Part shown: one piece after another, positions 41,776 through 52,256 of the stretch
Layout of the letters: each line of letters starts with the position of its first letter
Numbering within the stretch: the first letter of the stretch is position 1
NCBI GenBank assembly: GCA_021768185.1
Contig: JAETNP010000015.1
Coordinates: 1 to 55,062 of the forward strand
Direction: 5' to 3'
DNA length: 55,062 nucleotides
DNA from: Oscillospiraceae bacterium
Lineage (GTDB): Bacteria; Bacillota; Clostridia; Oscillospirales; Oscillospiraceae
Translations under genes and position numbers: made by a program
The notes under the pieces: generated by a model
Databases searched by the model: none
Told to the model about the DNA's origin: nothing
What the model saw: the letters and a program-made list of their open reading frames with translations, nothing else

Positions 41776-42279
41776 TCAGGAGTGATTATGGGCGGACCCG
41801 CTCCATGTCAGCTCCGCCACTCCGGCTTTTGCAAGTGTTTCTACGGCGACGACTTCCAGCGTGGTCAGAGTCTCTCCGCCGTATTCTCCTCCATTGATGA
41901 TGGCCGACACGCGGACCCACGCGCCGTCCGGCAGCTCCTTCGTCAGGTAGGCCAGAGGCAGGCCTGTTTCGGTTTTCTCCCCGCCGTTTACCAACGTGCG
42001 GTACACGTAGGGAGCCTCGACGCCGTTGATCTCCTGGGAAGCCCGGAAGATCCCCTCCAGCTGGTACACCTGACCGGTAAACGCGTCACAGTGGTATTGC
42101 AGCTCCGTGACCGTTTCAGCCCAGTCCTCATCGGACACCGCCACAACATCGTCACCCATCTGCGCCAGGATGTCCTTTTCCCTGTCCGTCAGCGGGATGG
42201 TCTTGGCGGACTGGCCGCATCCGGCGAGGACCGTCAGCAGGACTGCGCAGAGCAGAGCCGCGAATCGTCTCATGTTCAT
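41776..42279 (-). CDS. Hypothetical lipoprotein between two surface-protein genes
   Basis: A 167-residue lipoprotein: MNMRRFAALLCAVLLTVLAGC with lipobox LAGC (Cys about 21). The mature part has GQVYQLEGIFR, APYVYRTLV and AWVRVSAII strands that could form an OB-like barrel. I do not recognise a family. It follows the Cys-rich protein gene by 79 nt and precedes the SLH gene by 18 nt, so it is probably cotranscribed with both. Confidence 0.65.
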   Translation of the reverse strand: MNMRRFAALLCAVLLTVLAGCGQSAKTIPLTDREKDILAQMGDDVVAVSDEDWAETVTELQYHCDAFTGQVYQLEGIFRASQEINGVEAPYVYRTLVNGGEKTETGLPLAYLTKELPDGAWVRVSAIINGGEYGGETLTTLEVVAVETLAKAGVAELTWSGSAHNHS

Positions 42280-42358
42280 AGTTCCTCCAGATACGCGCGG
42301 TTTACCGGGGGGATGTCCCCGCCGGTAAACCGCGCTGGGTTTATTTTTCCGTCAAAGC

Positions 42359-45300
42359 TTATTCGGCGGCAGGCTCGACCGGCTCAGTCTCGATAGGATC
42401 GGGCTCAGTAGGATCGGGCTCCGCGGGATCAGACTCCGCATTCGGATCGATGCCGTTCGAGGAGTCGGACGCCGGCATGATCGCAGGATCAACAGCATCA
42501 AAAACGATGTCGCCGCACTTGCTGCACTGTTTGCCGGGCTTTTTCTTCGGATAGCCGTCCTCGTCCAGGTCGCTCTCGTCCTCATACACGCCTGTCACAT
42601 AGTCGTGTCCCGTGGCCGGGATCGTCTGCGCCTCGGTCACAGTCGCGCCGCAGTCCGTACACACCGTTTTACCGGTGCTTCCGTCCTCGGTACAGGTGGC
42701 TGCCTTCGCGTCCACGACCTCGGTGTTCGTATGCTGGCAAACGGGATCGGTGGGCTTCGCAGCACCGCACTTGGTGCAGGTTTCGCCGCTGCCATAGTCG
42801 TGCGCCTCGGTTGCGCTGCACTTGGAGCACTTGTGCTTGGTGCTGTCGTCGGGGTCAATCTCCCAAGTGTGATCGCAGGACGGTGTGGGATCGTCCACGT
42901 CGCCAACCTTCTCCTCAGCGCCGCATACGCCGCAGGTGTGCCAGATCTCCTGCTTGCCGTCTACGGTCCGGACTTCCTCCTCGCCCCAGGTATGATCTGC
43001 CAGAGGCAGCGCCGTGTAGCCGCCGGACTTGCCGCAAACCTTACATACCTTGCGGGCGACTCCGGCTACGCTGCAGGTGGATTCCTGGAGGGTGACCAGA
43101 TCGTAATCGTGGTCACTCAGCGCCAGCTCGTGCTCTGCTACGAGCACCTCGCCGCAGCGCTCACAGATGGTCTTGGAGGTGCCGGGGGTCTCGCAGGTGG
43201 ACGGGGTCTCAATAACCTTCTCCTTGTGGCCCAGGGCGGGAGCGATATCGGCCAGGTCTTCCTCACTGATCTTCTCGCCGCAGACCGCGCATTTGACTAC
43301 GTCCTTGGCGCCCTCGGTGCAGGTGGCGGGAGTGAACTCGGACTCGCCGGGCGTGTGGTGGGCGGCGATGGTCCGGGTCTCGGTCGCGTCGCAGCCCTCA
43401 CGAGTGCAGTGGCGCGCCTCTTCGCCGTCCGTAGTGCAGGTCTCAGCCGTGGTCACTTCCCACGCGCTCCAGCTGTGGCCCAGCTTGGTGCCCTCCATCT
43501 CCTGGAGTTCGCCGTCCGTCGCGCCGCATACGGTGCAGACTTTCCCGCTCTTCGCGTTCTCGGTGCAGGTAGCGGGAATATAGAAGTCCTCCTGCCAATC
43601 ATGCTCACCAGTGGCGGTAATCGTCTCCACCTTGGGAGTGCCGCAGCCATGCTTGCAGGTCCAGGTCTTGGAACCGTCGCTGCCGCAGGTAGCCTCTACA
43701 ATTACGGGATCGCCGCTGTAGTCGTGCCCAATGGCATCAATCTTAACGGTGTCCGTCGCGCCGCATACGGTGCAGGTGGCGGTCTTCTCGCCGTCAGCCT
43801 CGCAGGTGGCGGGCTTGGTCACAACGCCATCGTTCCACTTATGCCCGGCGGGGATGGACACGTAGACGGCCTTGTGGCACAGCGTACAAGTCTTGCGCTC
43901 CACGCCGGAGGTGGTGCAGGTGGCCTCCTGGAGAATGTTGGACGCCGCGTTCTCGTCAAAGACGTGGTTCTTAGCGTCGATATCCGATCCGGGGGTGGTC
44001 TCGCTGATCACCGTCTGGCAGACAGAGCACTTGGTGACAGTGTACGAACCCGTGGTGCAGGTGGCCGCCACTGTCTCTTGTACCTTGGTGTGTGCGGTCT
44101 TTGCGATAGATTCTTCCTCAGTCTTGCCGCACACGGTACAGGTGCGGGATTTGACGCCCTCGGCGGAGCAGGTGGCCTCGGTGGTCACAACCCAGCCGTT
44201 CCCGTCAGCGCCCACAGCATTGGTATCCCAACTGTGATTGCCTTCTCCGGTGCCGTCCTCGATGGGCACGCTGACTTCCTTATTGCACAGGGAGCAGGTG
44301 AACTTGACTACAGATCCGGTCTCGCAGTCGCCCAGGACAACCACGGGGACGCTGCCCTCCACGTGATCCAGCATGGGGATCTCGCGGGTGGTCTCTGCGG
44401 GTACGGTGTCATCGCCCACAGCCTCAGCGGCCTTGGCGTCGCAGCGGGAGCAGTACAGCTCCTCGGAACCGACGGCCTCGCAGGTGGGGGCGGATGTCTC
44501 AACCCACTTGTCCCAGGCGTGGCCCAGGGCGGGGGACACTTCATCGCCGAGATCCTCGGACGGATGATCAGGGTCCTCCTCACCGCACACGGAGCAGGTC
44601 CAGCCAGCCGCCTTACCGCCTTCGGTACAAGTAGCCGGAATCATCGGTTCCGTGGGCTCTACAAAGTTGTGGTTACCGTCTCCCGCAACCGATTCGGTCT
44701 TCTTATCATCGCAACGGGAACATACGGACACCTTGGTGCCGCCGCCGCAGGCGGTGTACTCGCTCTGCTCGGGGTCCTCCACGTAGTCGTGCTCCAGGGC
44801 GACAATTTCTTCCGTCTTGGTCGCATCGCAGTTCTTGCAGGAGACGGTCTTCTCGCCGGCCTCGGTGCAGGTAGGATCTTTGCTCACGATCGCGTTTGCC
44901 TCGTCCCAGTCATGGGCAGCGACAACGCTGACGTAGCTTACCTTGTGGCAGTTGTCACAGGTCCTGCGCTCCACGCCGTTGGTGGTACAGGTAGCCGACT
45001 GGAGTACCTGAATGCTGTTCGCGCTCTCATAGACGTGCTTGCTGGCATCGGGGGAAGAACCATTCACCGGGGTTTTGGTCTCCGCCTTCACGTCATGGCA
45101 GAGAGTACACTCCTGGACGGTGTACGCACCCTCGGCGCAGGTGGCGGGGATGGTCGTCTCCTGGTAGTCATGCTCCAGGGCGGCGATTTCCTCTATCTCA
45201 ATCTTGCCGCACTTGGTGCAGGTGTGGGTCTTGGACCCGGCCACGCCGCACTTGGCCTCCTGGGTGATGTTCCAATTGCCCCACTCGTGCTCGCCGGGCA

Positions 45301-47092
45301 CAAAGCCCTCCACTTCCACGGGGGTCTCCACGTCCGTGTCGCAGCGGGTGCAATGGAATTTTACCTTCATGGCGGTGGTGCAGTCGCCAGGGACAATCTC
45401 GGGATTGTCGGGCTCAATGTGGCCCAGGGCGGGCACTTCCGTCTCCTGCTTGTCATCGCACCACTGGCACTTCATGACGGTCTTGCCAGCGGTGGTGCAG
45501 GTGGCGGCTTCGCACTCATCGTCTACCCGGACGGTGTAGCTGTGAGCCACAGGGTCGCCGCTCTCAAAGGGTGCTTCCATGTCGGGGTCAGCCGTGCCGC
45601 ACACGGTGCAGTAGCTGCCGACCTGGAGGCCATGCTGGCAGTTGGGCTGCTTGATGACCTCGTCAAAGACGTGCGCTCCAGTGGCGGGGATGGGCGTATC
45701 AGTGGCATCCTCCTCGTCACAGTTGGCGCAGTCGCGGGACTTCGCGCCGTCCTCGCCGCAGGTGGCGGCCTTGGTTACCACCCAGCCGTCCTCGCCGGGC
45801 TGTACGCCGCCGATGGCCTGCCACTCGTGGGCGGACTTGGGGATTACCACGGTCTCCACGTGGGTGCAGCCCGGGTTCTGGCACGCCTTGGTGCCCGAGC
45901 CCTCGGTGGTGCAGGTGGCGGGGGTGGTCACGGTGGTCTCCGCGCCCTCGTAGTTGTGCTCATAAGGCACGGCCTTGTAGCCCATGCTCTTACCGCAGTA
46001 CTTACAGACAGCCTTGTACACGCCGTTCTGTCCGGTGGCGCAGTTGGGGGCGCTGAGCTCCGTGCTCTTCTCCAGGTCGATCTCATGGGCGTTAGGGTTA
46101 ACCGAAGTCTCATTGACCTTCTGGGTCTCGCCGCAGCGCTGGCAGGTCTGGAGGGTGTAGCCGCCCGTCGTACAAGTGGCGTCCACGGGCTCGCCGCTGT
46201 CCCAGTCGTGCCCCAGGGACTGGCCGTTGTTGTCGGTGGAGTCGATCTGCTTGTCAACGTGGCCGCAGGCAGAGCAGGTCTTGGTGATGTACGCGGGATC
46301 GGTGCAGGTGGCGGGAGTCTTGGTCTCCGCGCCGTAGCTGTGATCCAGCTGGGGCTGTACAGGTTCGCCATCGTCATTTGTGGCGATTTCCATCTGTGTT
46401 ATACCGCAGACGGAGCATTTCTGGGGCTGCTGGCCGGGGTGCTCGCAGGTGGCGGGCTGGAACGCGCCGTCATCTACCCACTTGTGGCCCGCGGCGGGAA
46501 TGGTCTTCTCGTCACTTTCATCCGGGTTTACCTCGCCGCAGCGGGTGCATTTGCTTACGCTGGTACCGGTCTCGGTGCAGGTAGGGGCCTGGATGACAAC
46601 ATCTTTGAAGTTGTGACCCAAGGGCTTGCTGCCCTCAACCTCTTCGGCCTCACCTAACTTTGCGCCGCAGACGGTGCAGGCTTTGCCCACCATCGCAGGT
46701 TCGGTGCAGGTGGCCGGGATAATCTGGCCCTCGCCCGGAGTGTGCTGGCCGGTGGCGGGGAGGACCTCTGTGACCGCCTGGCTGCACACGGTGCAGGTAT
46801 AGCTCTTGGAGCCGTCCTTGCCGCAGGTGGCAGGTACGGTGGTTACACCCGAAGCCGGTTCGGTGTGGCCGGCGTCCACGGTCTTGTAGGTCGTCTTGGT
46901 ACAGCCCTCGACAGAGCACTTGTACTTGGCGATGCCTTTTTCGCCGGTCGCACAGTTGCCCTTTTGGAGGACGCTGACCAGAACGGTGTATTGGTGCGTA
47001 TGCGTGTCTGTCCCGGCGGCAAACGCCTCACAGGGGAGGAGCGTCAAGACCATACACAAGGACAGCAGCGCGGATAAAAACTTTTTCCTCAC
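42359..47092 (-). CDS. Giant exported Cys-rich repeat protein
   Basis: A 1577-residue protein with signal peptide MRKKFLSALLSLCMVLTLLP and cleavage near AFAAG. Residues about 30-1500 are roughly 33 tandem units of about 40-50 residues. Each resembles PATCTEPG...CTVCG...EIPATGH, with one Cys after the Ala-Thr and a CxxC-type pair later. The C-terminus is acidic and Pro-rich (EPDPTEPDPIETEPVEP), with no LPXTG, SLH or transmembrane anchor. Unit spacing suggests zinc-ribbon-like or disulfide-rich modules; the ligand is unknown. The start is GTG, with AGGAGG (47100-47105) 7 nt upstream. It lies next to the probable invertible promoter. Confidence 0.82.
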   Translation of the reverse strand: MRKKFLSALLSLCMVLTLLPCEAFAAGTDTHTHQYTVLVSVLQKGNCATGEKGIAKYKCSVEGCTKTTYKTVDAGHTEPASGVTTVPATCGKDGSKSYTCTVCSQAVTEVLPATGQHTPGEGQIIPATCTEPAMVGKACTVCGAKLGEAEEVEGSKPLGHNFKDVVIQAPTCTETGTSVSKCTRCGEVNPDESDEKTIPAAGHKWVDDGAFQPATCEHPGQQPQKCSVCGITQMEIATNDDGEPVQPQLDHSYGAETKTPATCTDPAYITKTCSACGHVDKQIDSTDNNGQSLGHDWDSGEPVDATCTTGGYTLQTCQRCGETQKVNETSVNPNAHEIDLEKSTELSAPNCATGQNGVYKAVCKYCGKSMGYKAVPYEHNYEGAETTVTTPATCTTEGSGTKACQNPGCTHVETVVIPKSAHEWQAIGGVQPGEDGWVVTKAATCGEDGAKSRDCANCDEEDATDTPIPATGAHVFDEVIKQPNCQHGLQVGSYCTVCGTADPDMEAPFESGDPVAHSYTVRVDDECEAATCTTAGKTVMKCQWCDDKQETEVPALGHIEPDNPEIVPGDCTTAMKVKFHCTRCDTDVETPVEVEGFVPGEHEWGNWNITQEAKCGVAGSKTHTCTKCGKIEIEEIAALEHDYQETTIPATCAEGAYTVQECTLCHDVKAETKTPVNGSSPDASKHVYESANSIQVLQSATCTTNGVERRTCDNCHKVSYVSVVAAHDWDEANAIVSKDPTCTEAGEKTVSCKNCDATKTEEIVALEHDYVEDPEQSEYTACGGGTKVSVCSRCDDKKTESVAGDGNHNFVEPTEPMIPATCTEGGKAAGWTCSVCGEEDPDHPSEDLGDEVSPALGHAWDKWVETSAPTCEAVGSEELYCSRCDAKAAEAVGDDTVPAETTREIPMLDHVEGSVPVVVLGDCETGSVVKFTCSLCNKEVSVPIEDGTGEGNHSWDTNAVGADGNGWVVTTEATCSAEGVKSRTCTVCGKTEEESIAKTAHTKVQETVAATCTTGSYTVTKCSVCQTVISETTPGSDIDAKNHVFDENAASNILQEATCTTSGVERKTCTLCHKAVYVSIPAGHKWNDGVVTKPATCEADGEKTATCTVCGATDTVKIDAIGHDYSGDPVIVEATCGSDGSKTWTCKHGCGTPKVETITATGEHDWQEDFYIPATCTENAKSGKVCTVCGATDGELQEMEGTKLGHSWSAWEVTTAETCTTDGEEARHCTREGCDATETRTIAAHHTPGESEFTPATCTEGAKDVVKCAVCGEKISEEDLADIAPALGHKEKVIETPSTCETPGTSKTICERCGEVLVAEHELALSDHDYDLVTLQESTCSVAGVARKVCKVCGKSGGYTALPLADHTWGEEEVRTVDGKQEIWHTCGVCGAEEKVGDVDDPTPSCDHTWEIDPDDSTKHKCSKCSATEAHDYGSGETCTKCGAAKPTDPVCQHTNTEVVDAKAATCTEDGSTGKTVCTDCGATVTEAQTIPATGHDYVTGVYEDESDLDEDGYPKKKPGKQCSKCGDIVFDAVDPAIMPASDSSNGIDPNAESDPAEPDPTEPDPIETEPVEPAAE

Positions 47093-47242
47093 AAAAAAGC
47101 CTCCTTGAATTGATATGTCTTCTTTTTGCTGTGCGGCCCCGTTCGGGAGGTCCGCGGGAATAACCGGGCCTGGTTGGCCGCCCCTGCAGGCTTGCGGGGA
47201 CTTGCGACACCGGCTGCATATACAATTGCATCACCCCCTTAA
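47093..47242. other. Leader region of the Cys-rich protein gene
   Basis: 150 bp between the left recombination site and the GTG. It holds the AGGAGG and some G/C-rich inverted segments (about 47140-47215), with no further gene. If the switch were inverted, this would be the 5' untranslated region of the surface operon. Confidence 0.4.
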
Positions 47243-48388
<1,146 letters not shown>

Positions 48389-48417
48389 AGAACCCACCGC
48401 TTTTGACGGTGGGTTCT
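48389..48417. repeat. 29-bp hairpin, left copy of a direct duplication
   Basis: Identical over 29 bp to 48621-48649. AGAACCCACCG and CGGTGGGTTCT are the arms. The right copy lies 4 nt after the rnhA stop and is likely its terminator. The left copy is a duplicate on the far side of the structured repeat. Confidence 0.85.
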
Positions 48418-48620
48418 CTGCGTGTCAAAAAAGTGGCTGCGCCACTTTTTTGAATAGGTTTCGCTACGCTCTGCGCCTCGGTTGTGCGCCTTAGGCGCAC
48501 AATTCGACGCTCGCTCCGCGCAAAGTGTTTTTCCCACGTACACGCCGCGGGAAAAACGATCTGATTTTATTTCGCGCCTGCGGGCGCGAAACTCCTGCGG
48601 AGGGCTTTTGGGACAGCCTG
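48418..48620 (+). repeat. Second structured repeat family, copy X
   Basis: 203 bp between two identical 29-bp hairpins. Contents: hairpin CAAAAAAGTGG/CCACTTTTTTG, the block CGCTACGCTCTGCGCCT, hairpin TTGTGCGCC/GGCGCACAA, the block TCGACGCTCGCTCCGCG, a GTTTTTCCC/GGGAAAAAC stem (about 48529-48557), and hairpin TTTCGCGCC/GGCGCGAAA near 48569-48590. It aligns with the minus strand of 9529-9789. The stems differ but pair in both copies. No gene is seen. Confidence 0.72.
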
Positions 48621-48649
48621 AGAACCCACCGCTTTTGACGGTGGGTTCT
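48621..48649. terminator. 29-bp hairpin, right copy (probable rnhA terminator)
   Basis: A perfect 11-bp stem of AGAACCCACCG and CGGTGGGTTCT, 4 nt after the rnhA stop. Identical to 48389-48417. Confidence 0.75.
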
Positions 48650-48653
48650 GTTT

Positions 48654-49094
48654 CTATTTCAGCTTTTGCCACTCCCCTACCGCAAGCTGGTCGCAGCGGT
48701 TATTATAGGGATTCTCGGCATGACCCTTGACCCAATGGGTATGAACCTGATGCTTCTCGCACAGATTCAGAAGGACCTCCCAGAGATCAGGGTTCAGGGC
48801 GGGTTTCTTGTCGCCTTTCACCCAGCCCTTGGCACGCCAGGAGAGGGCCCAGCCTTTTTCAAGGGCGTCGATAACATACTTGCTGTCGGAGTAGAGTTCT
48901 ACTACGCAGGGTTCCTTTAATACCTGCAGGGCCCGGATGACGGCGGTCAGCTCCATGCGGTTATTGGTGGTGCTCGGTTCGCCGCCGGACATCTCCTTGG
49001 TATGCTCGCCATACTGGAGAATGGCCCCCCAGCCGCCGGGGCCGGGATTGCCGGAACAGGCGCCGTCAGTGTAGATGGTTACGGTTTTCATCAT
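48654..49094 (-). CDS. rnhA: Ribonuclease HI
   Basis: A 146-residue RNase HI that cuts RNA in RNA-DNA hybrids. The four acidic active-site residues are visible: Asp in [14 protein letters not shown], Glu in [13 protein letters not shown], Asp in [11 protein letters not shown] and Asp in NNRCDQLA. Length is normal and the C-terminus is complete. Its ATG overlaps the gyrA stop (ATGA), so the two are translationally coupled. rnhA after gyrA is an unusual neighbour. Confidence 0.96.
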   Translation of the reverse strand: MMKTVTIYTDGACSGNPGPGGWGAILQYGEHTKEMSGGEPSTTNNRMELTAVIRALQVLKEPCVVELYSDSKYVIDALEKGWALSWRAKGWVKGDKKPALNPDLWEVLLNLCEKHQVHTHWVKGHAENPYNNRCDQLAVGEWQKLK

Positions 49095-51583
49095 GCCTCT
49101 TCTTCCGCAGTCTCCTCCTCCGGTTCCCGTTCGGCCAGGGCGATGGAGATGACTTTGTCGTCCTCTTCCTTGAAGCGCATGACAATGACGCCCTGGGTGG
49201 AGCGGCCGCAGGTCTTGATGGACTCTACGGCGGTGCGCAGGAGAATGCCCTTTTCCGTCAGGACCATCAGGTCCTCGCTGCCGTCCACTACCTTGATGCC
49301 TACTACCTTGCCGGTCTTATCGGTGAGGCCGTAGTTCTTGATGCCAAGGCCGCCCCGGGCGGTGATGCGGTACTCCTCTACCGGGGTCTGCTTGCCGTAG
49401 CCCTTCTCGGTGATGGTGAGGACGTTCCTGCCAGGGTAAGCACGGGCCGCGCCTACCACGTAGTCGCCTTCACGGAGGCGGATGCCCCGGACACCCATAG
49501 ATCCGCGGCCTGTGGGACGGATGTCGGTCTCTTCAAAGCAGATGGCAGATCCGTCGTGGGTGGCGATGAGGATCTTCATGCTGCCGTTGGTCTCACGAAC
49601 GGAGATCAGCTCGTCGTCCTCGTCCAGAGTGATGGCGCGGATGCCGTTGCTGCGGAGATTCTTCAGGGATTCGCCAGGGAGACGCTTGACAGTGCCGTTG
49701 CGGGTGACCATTACCAGGAAGCGTTTGCCGGTGGAGATATCGTTGGTGGAAATCATGGCGCTGACACGCTCGCCCGGTTCAATAGGAAGGATGTTCACCA
49801 GGTTGGTGCCCTTGGCGGTCTTGCCGGAGGCGGGAATCTGATAGCCCTTGCGGCGGTAGACACGGCCCATATTGGTGAAGAAAAGAACATAGTCGTGGGT
49901 GGAGGCAGTGAACACCGTATTGACAGAGTCCTCCTCCTTGGTGGACATGGACTTGTTTCCCTTGCCCCCCTTACTCTGGAGACGGTACTCACTGGCGGGG
50001 GTGCGCTTGATATAGCCGCCGTCGGTGAGGGTGTAGACGCATTGCTCCTCCTCGATCAGATCCTCTACGTCCAGATCGTCCTCGGCAAAGCCGATTTCAG
50101 TGACGCGGTCATCGCCGTACTTGTCGGAAATCTCCTGAAGTTCCTCTTTCAGAACCTGCTTGAGGAGATTTTCGTCGGCGAGGAGCTGCTTAAAATAGGC
50201 AATGCGCTCCTCCAGCTCCTTGTATTCGGCTTCCAGCTTCTCGCGGTTCAGACCCTGGAGGGCGATAAGGCGCATGTCGCAGATGGCCTGGGCCTGGACG
50301 TCGTCCAGGTTGAAGCGGGCCATCAGGTTTTCCTTGGCGTTGTCGTAGCTGGTGCGGATGATGCGGATGACCTCGTCAATATTGTCCTGGGCGATAAGCA
50401 GGCCCTCGATGAGGTGTGCCCGGTCCTGAACCTTCTTCAGGTCAAATTTGGTGCGGCGGAGGATGACCTCCTCCTGGTACTTCAGATATTCGTCGATGAT
50501 GTGGCGGAGGGAGAGAATCCGGGGCTGGGACTGGTCATCCACCAGGGCCAGCATATTGATGGCAAAGGTGGTCTGGAGCTGGGTCTGGGCGAAAAGGCGG
50601 TTCAGGACCACCTGGGGGTTGGCGTCCCGCTTGAGCTCGATGACGATGCGCATGCCGTTGCGGTCGGATTCGTCCCGGATATCGGAGATGCCTTCAAGGC
50701 GCTTATCCTCTACCTGGTCGGCCATGTTCTTGATGAGCATCCGCTTATTGACCTGATAGGGGATCTCGGTGACGATGATGCGGGTACGGTTCTGGCCGAA
50801 TTCTTCGAATTCCGTGCGGGCCCGGACCTTGATATGGCCCCGGCCGGTGGCGTAGGCCTGACGGATGCCGGCGCGGCCCATGATGATGCCTTTGGTGGGA
50901 AAATCAGGGCCCTTGATGTACTCCATCAAGTCGCTGAGGGTGGCGTCCGGGTCCTCCAGAACGTGGATGCAGGCGCCGATGACCTCCCGGAGGTTATGGG
51001 GCGGAATGTTGGTGGCCATGCCTACGGCGATGCCCACGGAGCCGTTCACCAGAAGGTTGGGGAAACGGCTGGGCAGGACCCGGGGCTCTTTGCGGGATTC
51101 GTCAAAGTTGGGGTCCCAGTTCACCGTGTCCTTGTCAATGTCACGGAGCATCTCGTTGGCCAGCTTCGAGAGGCGGGCTTCGGTATAACGGTAGGCCGCC
51201 GGGGGATCGCCGTCTACGGAGCCGAAGTTGCCGTGGCCGTCCACCAGCAGGTAGCGGGTAGAGAAATCCTGGGCAAGACGGACAAGAGCGTCGTAGACAG
51301 ACTGGTCGCCATGGGGATGGTAGCGGCCCAAGACGTCGCCCACGCAGGTGGCGGACTTCTTGAAGGGCTTGTCGCTGGTCAGATTGTCCTCATACATGGC
51401 GTAGAGGATGCGGCGGTGGACGGGCTTGAGGCCGTCACGGACGTCGGGCAGAGCGCGGCCCTTGATGACGGACATGGCGTACTCGATGAAGGACTGCTTC
51501 ATCTCCGGCACCAGGGGGGATGTGGTTATCTTCTGATCCGGGTAGCGGATCTCCTCCGGATCGTATTGGGGTTTTTTACTCAT
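49091..51583 (-). CDS. gyrA: DNA gyrase subunit A
   Basis: An 830-residue GyrA. The breakage-reunion domain has [20 protein letters not shown], the resistance-determining region [16 protein letters not shown], the catalytic Tyr in [12 protein letters not shown], and the GyrA box-like [13 protein letters not shown] segment at the start of the C-terminal pinwheel. With GyrB it introduces negative supercoils. At the position of E. coli Ser83 this protein has Gln (GDQSVYD), with Ser at the Ala84 position and Asp87 kept. The C-terminus is acidic. It follows a lipoprotein gene, not gyrB directly. Confidence 0.97.
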   Translation of the reverse strand: MSKKPQYDPEEIRYPDQKITTSPLVPEMKQSFIEYAMSVIKGRALPDVRDGLKPVHRRILYAMYEDNLTSDKPFKKSATCVGDVLGRYHPHGDQSVYDALVRLAQDFSTRYLLVDGHGNFGSVDGDPPAAYRYTEARLSKLANEMLRDIDKDTVNWDPNFDESRKEPRVLPSRFPNLLVNGSVGIAVGMATNIPPHNLREVIGACIHVLEDPDATLSDLMEYIKGPDFPTKGIIMGRAGIRQAYATGRGHIKVRARTEFEEFGQNRTRIIVTEIPYQVNKRMLIKNMADQVEDKRLEGISDIRDESDRNGMRIVIELKRDANPQVVLNRLFAQTQLQTTFAINMLALVDDQSQPRILSLRHIIDEYLKYQEEVILRRTKFDLKKVQDRAHLIEGLLIAQDNIDEVIRIIRTSYDNAKENLMARFNLDDVQAQAICDMRLIALQGLNREKLEAEYKELEERIAYFKQLLADENLLKQVLKEELQEISDKYGDDRVTEIGFAEDDLDVEDLIEEEQCVYTLTDGGYIKRTPASEYRLQSKGGKGNKSMSTKEEDSVNTVFTASTHDYVLFFTNMGRVYRRKGYQIPASGKTAKGTNLVNILPIEPGERVSAMISTNDISTGKRFLVMVTRNGTVKRLPGESLKNLRSNGIRAITLDEDDELISVRETNGSMKILIATHDGSAICFEETDIRPTGRGSMGVRGIRLREGDYVVGAARAYPGRNVLTITEKGYGKQTPVEEYRITARGGLGIKNYGLTDKTGKVVGIKVVDGSEDLMVLTEKGILLRTAVESIKTCGRSTQGVIVMRFKEEDDKVISIALAEREPEEETAEEEA

Positions 51584-51637
51584 TCTATGAAATCCTCCTT
51601 GAAAGGAAAAAAGCTGCCTGGTAAAATTTGAGGCTGT

Positions 51638-52255
51638 TCATTGAAGCGCTTCAGCTAACTCCTGCTCAGTTCTTCCAGCGTCAAAAAGATAGGTATAATC
51701 CTGGTAGTCCGGTAAAGCAAAACAGAGCTGGCTAAATGTATCCTGCCAGAGTTTACTTCGACTTCCCGCCCACAGTACACCGCGCAGGGTCCCGGAGGTG
51801 TTCAGACGGTCCGGGTAGGGAATGCTGACATCTGAAACCGGGTAGACCGCTATAATATTCATGCGCTCCACTTGCTCCTCCACGGCATGAAGATAGGCAT
51901 CTACTAAGTCCCGGTCTTCTTGAAGCGGCAGCTGATCCTTCAGTTCCTCCGCCAGATGGAGAGCCTCCGACTCCCAGGCATCCGCCTTACTGCCGGCTAC
52001 TATGTTCATGGATATGGTGCTGCCATCACATTCTACTGTTTCAAAAAAACTGGTGATCGGGTCGGCCTCTTCACCGGTGTTCTGCTGCTCCTTCAGCTGA
52101 TTCCGCAGGGAAGCGTTTTCGGCTTCAAGAGCGGAGATTTCTTCCTGATAAGCGGCATTTTCTGTCTGCAGAACAGCTATTTGATCGTCCTTCTCCCCCC
52201 TGCCGCAGGCAGAAAGAAAGAGAAGAAAAGACAGGGCAAAAATGACCTTTTTCAT
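51638..52255 (-). CDS. Lipoprotein encoded between gyrB and gyrA
   Basis: A 205-residue lipoprotein. MKKVIFALSFLLFLSAC gives lipobox LSAC (Cys about 17). A coiled coil follows (about 26-60; QTENAAYQEEISALEAENAS), then an alpha/beta domain (ITSFFETVECDGSTISMNIV ... TFSQLCFALPDYQDYTYLFD). I do not recognise the family. The ATG at 52255 lies next to the gyrB stop (2257-2259 of the 52-kb block), so it is probably translated from the gyrB message. Its place between the gyrase genes is unusual. Confidence 0.75.
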   Translation of the reverse strand: MKKVIFALSFLLFLSACGRGEKDDQIAVLQTENAAYQEEISALEAENASLRNQLKEQQNTGEEADPITSFFETVECDGSTISMNIVAGSKADAWESEALHLAEELKDQLPLQEDRDLVDAYLHAVEEQVERMNIIAVYPVSDVSIPYPDRLNTSGTLRGVLWAGSRSKLWQDTFSQLCFALPDYQDYTYLFDAGRTEQELAEALQ

Positions 52256-52256
52256 G

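Noticed and set aside
42605..46657. A 1350-codon open frame on the plus strand
   Set aside because: It is antisense to the Cys-rich repeat gene. Its composition is Gly/Leu/Ala-rich with no domain, as expected from the repeats and high GC in the sense gene.
42400..47000. Regular repeats that might suggest a CRISPR array
   Set aside because: Repeats are degenerate at the DNA level, in frame and encode a Cys-motif unit. There are no constant repeats with unique spacers.
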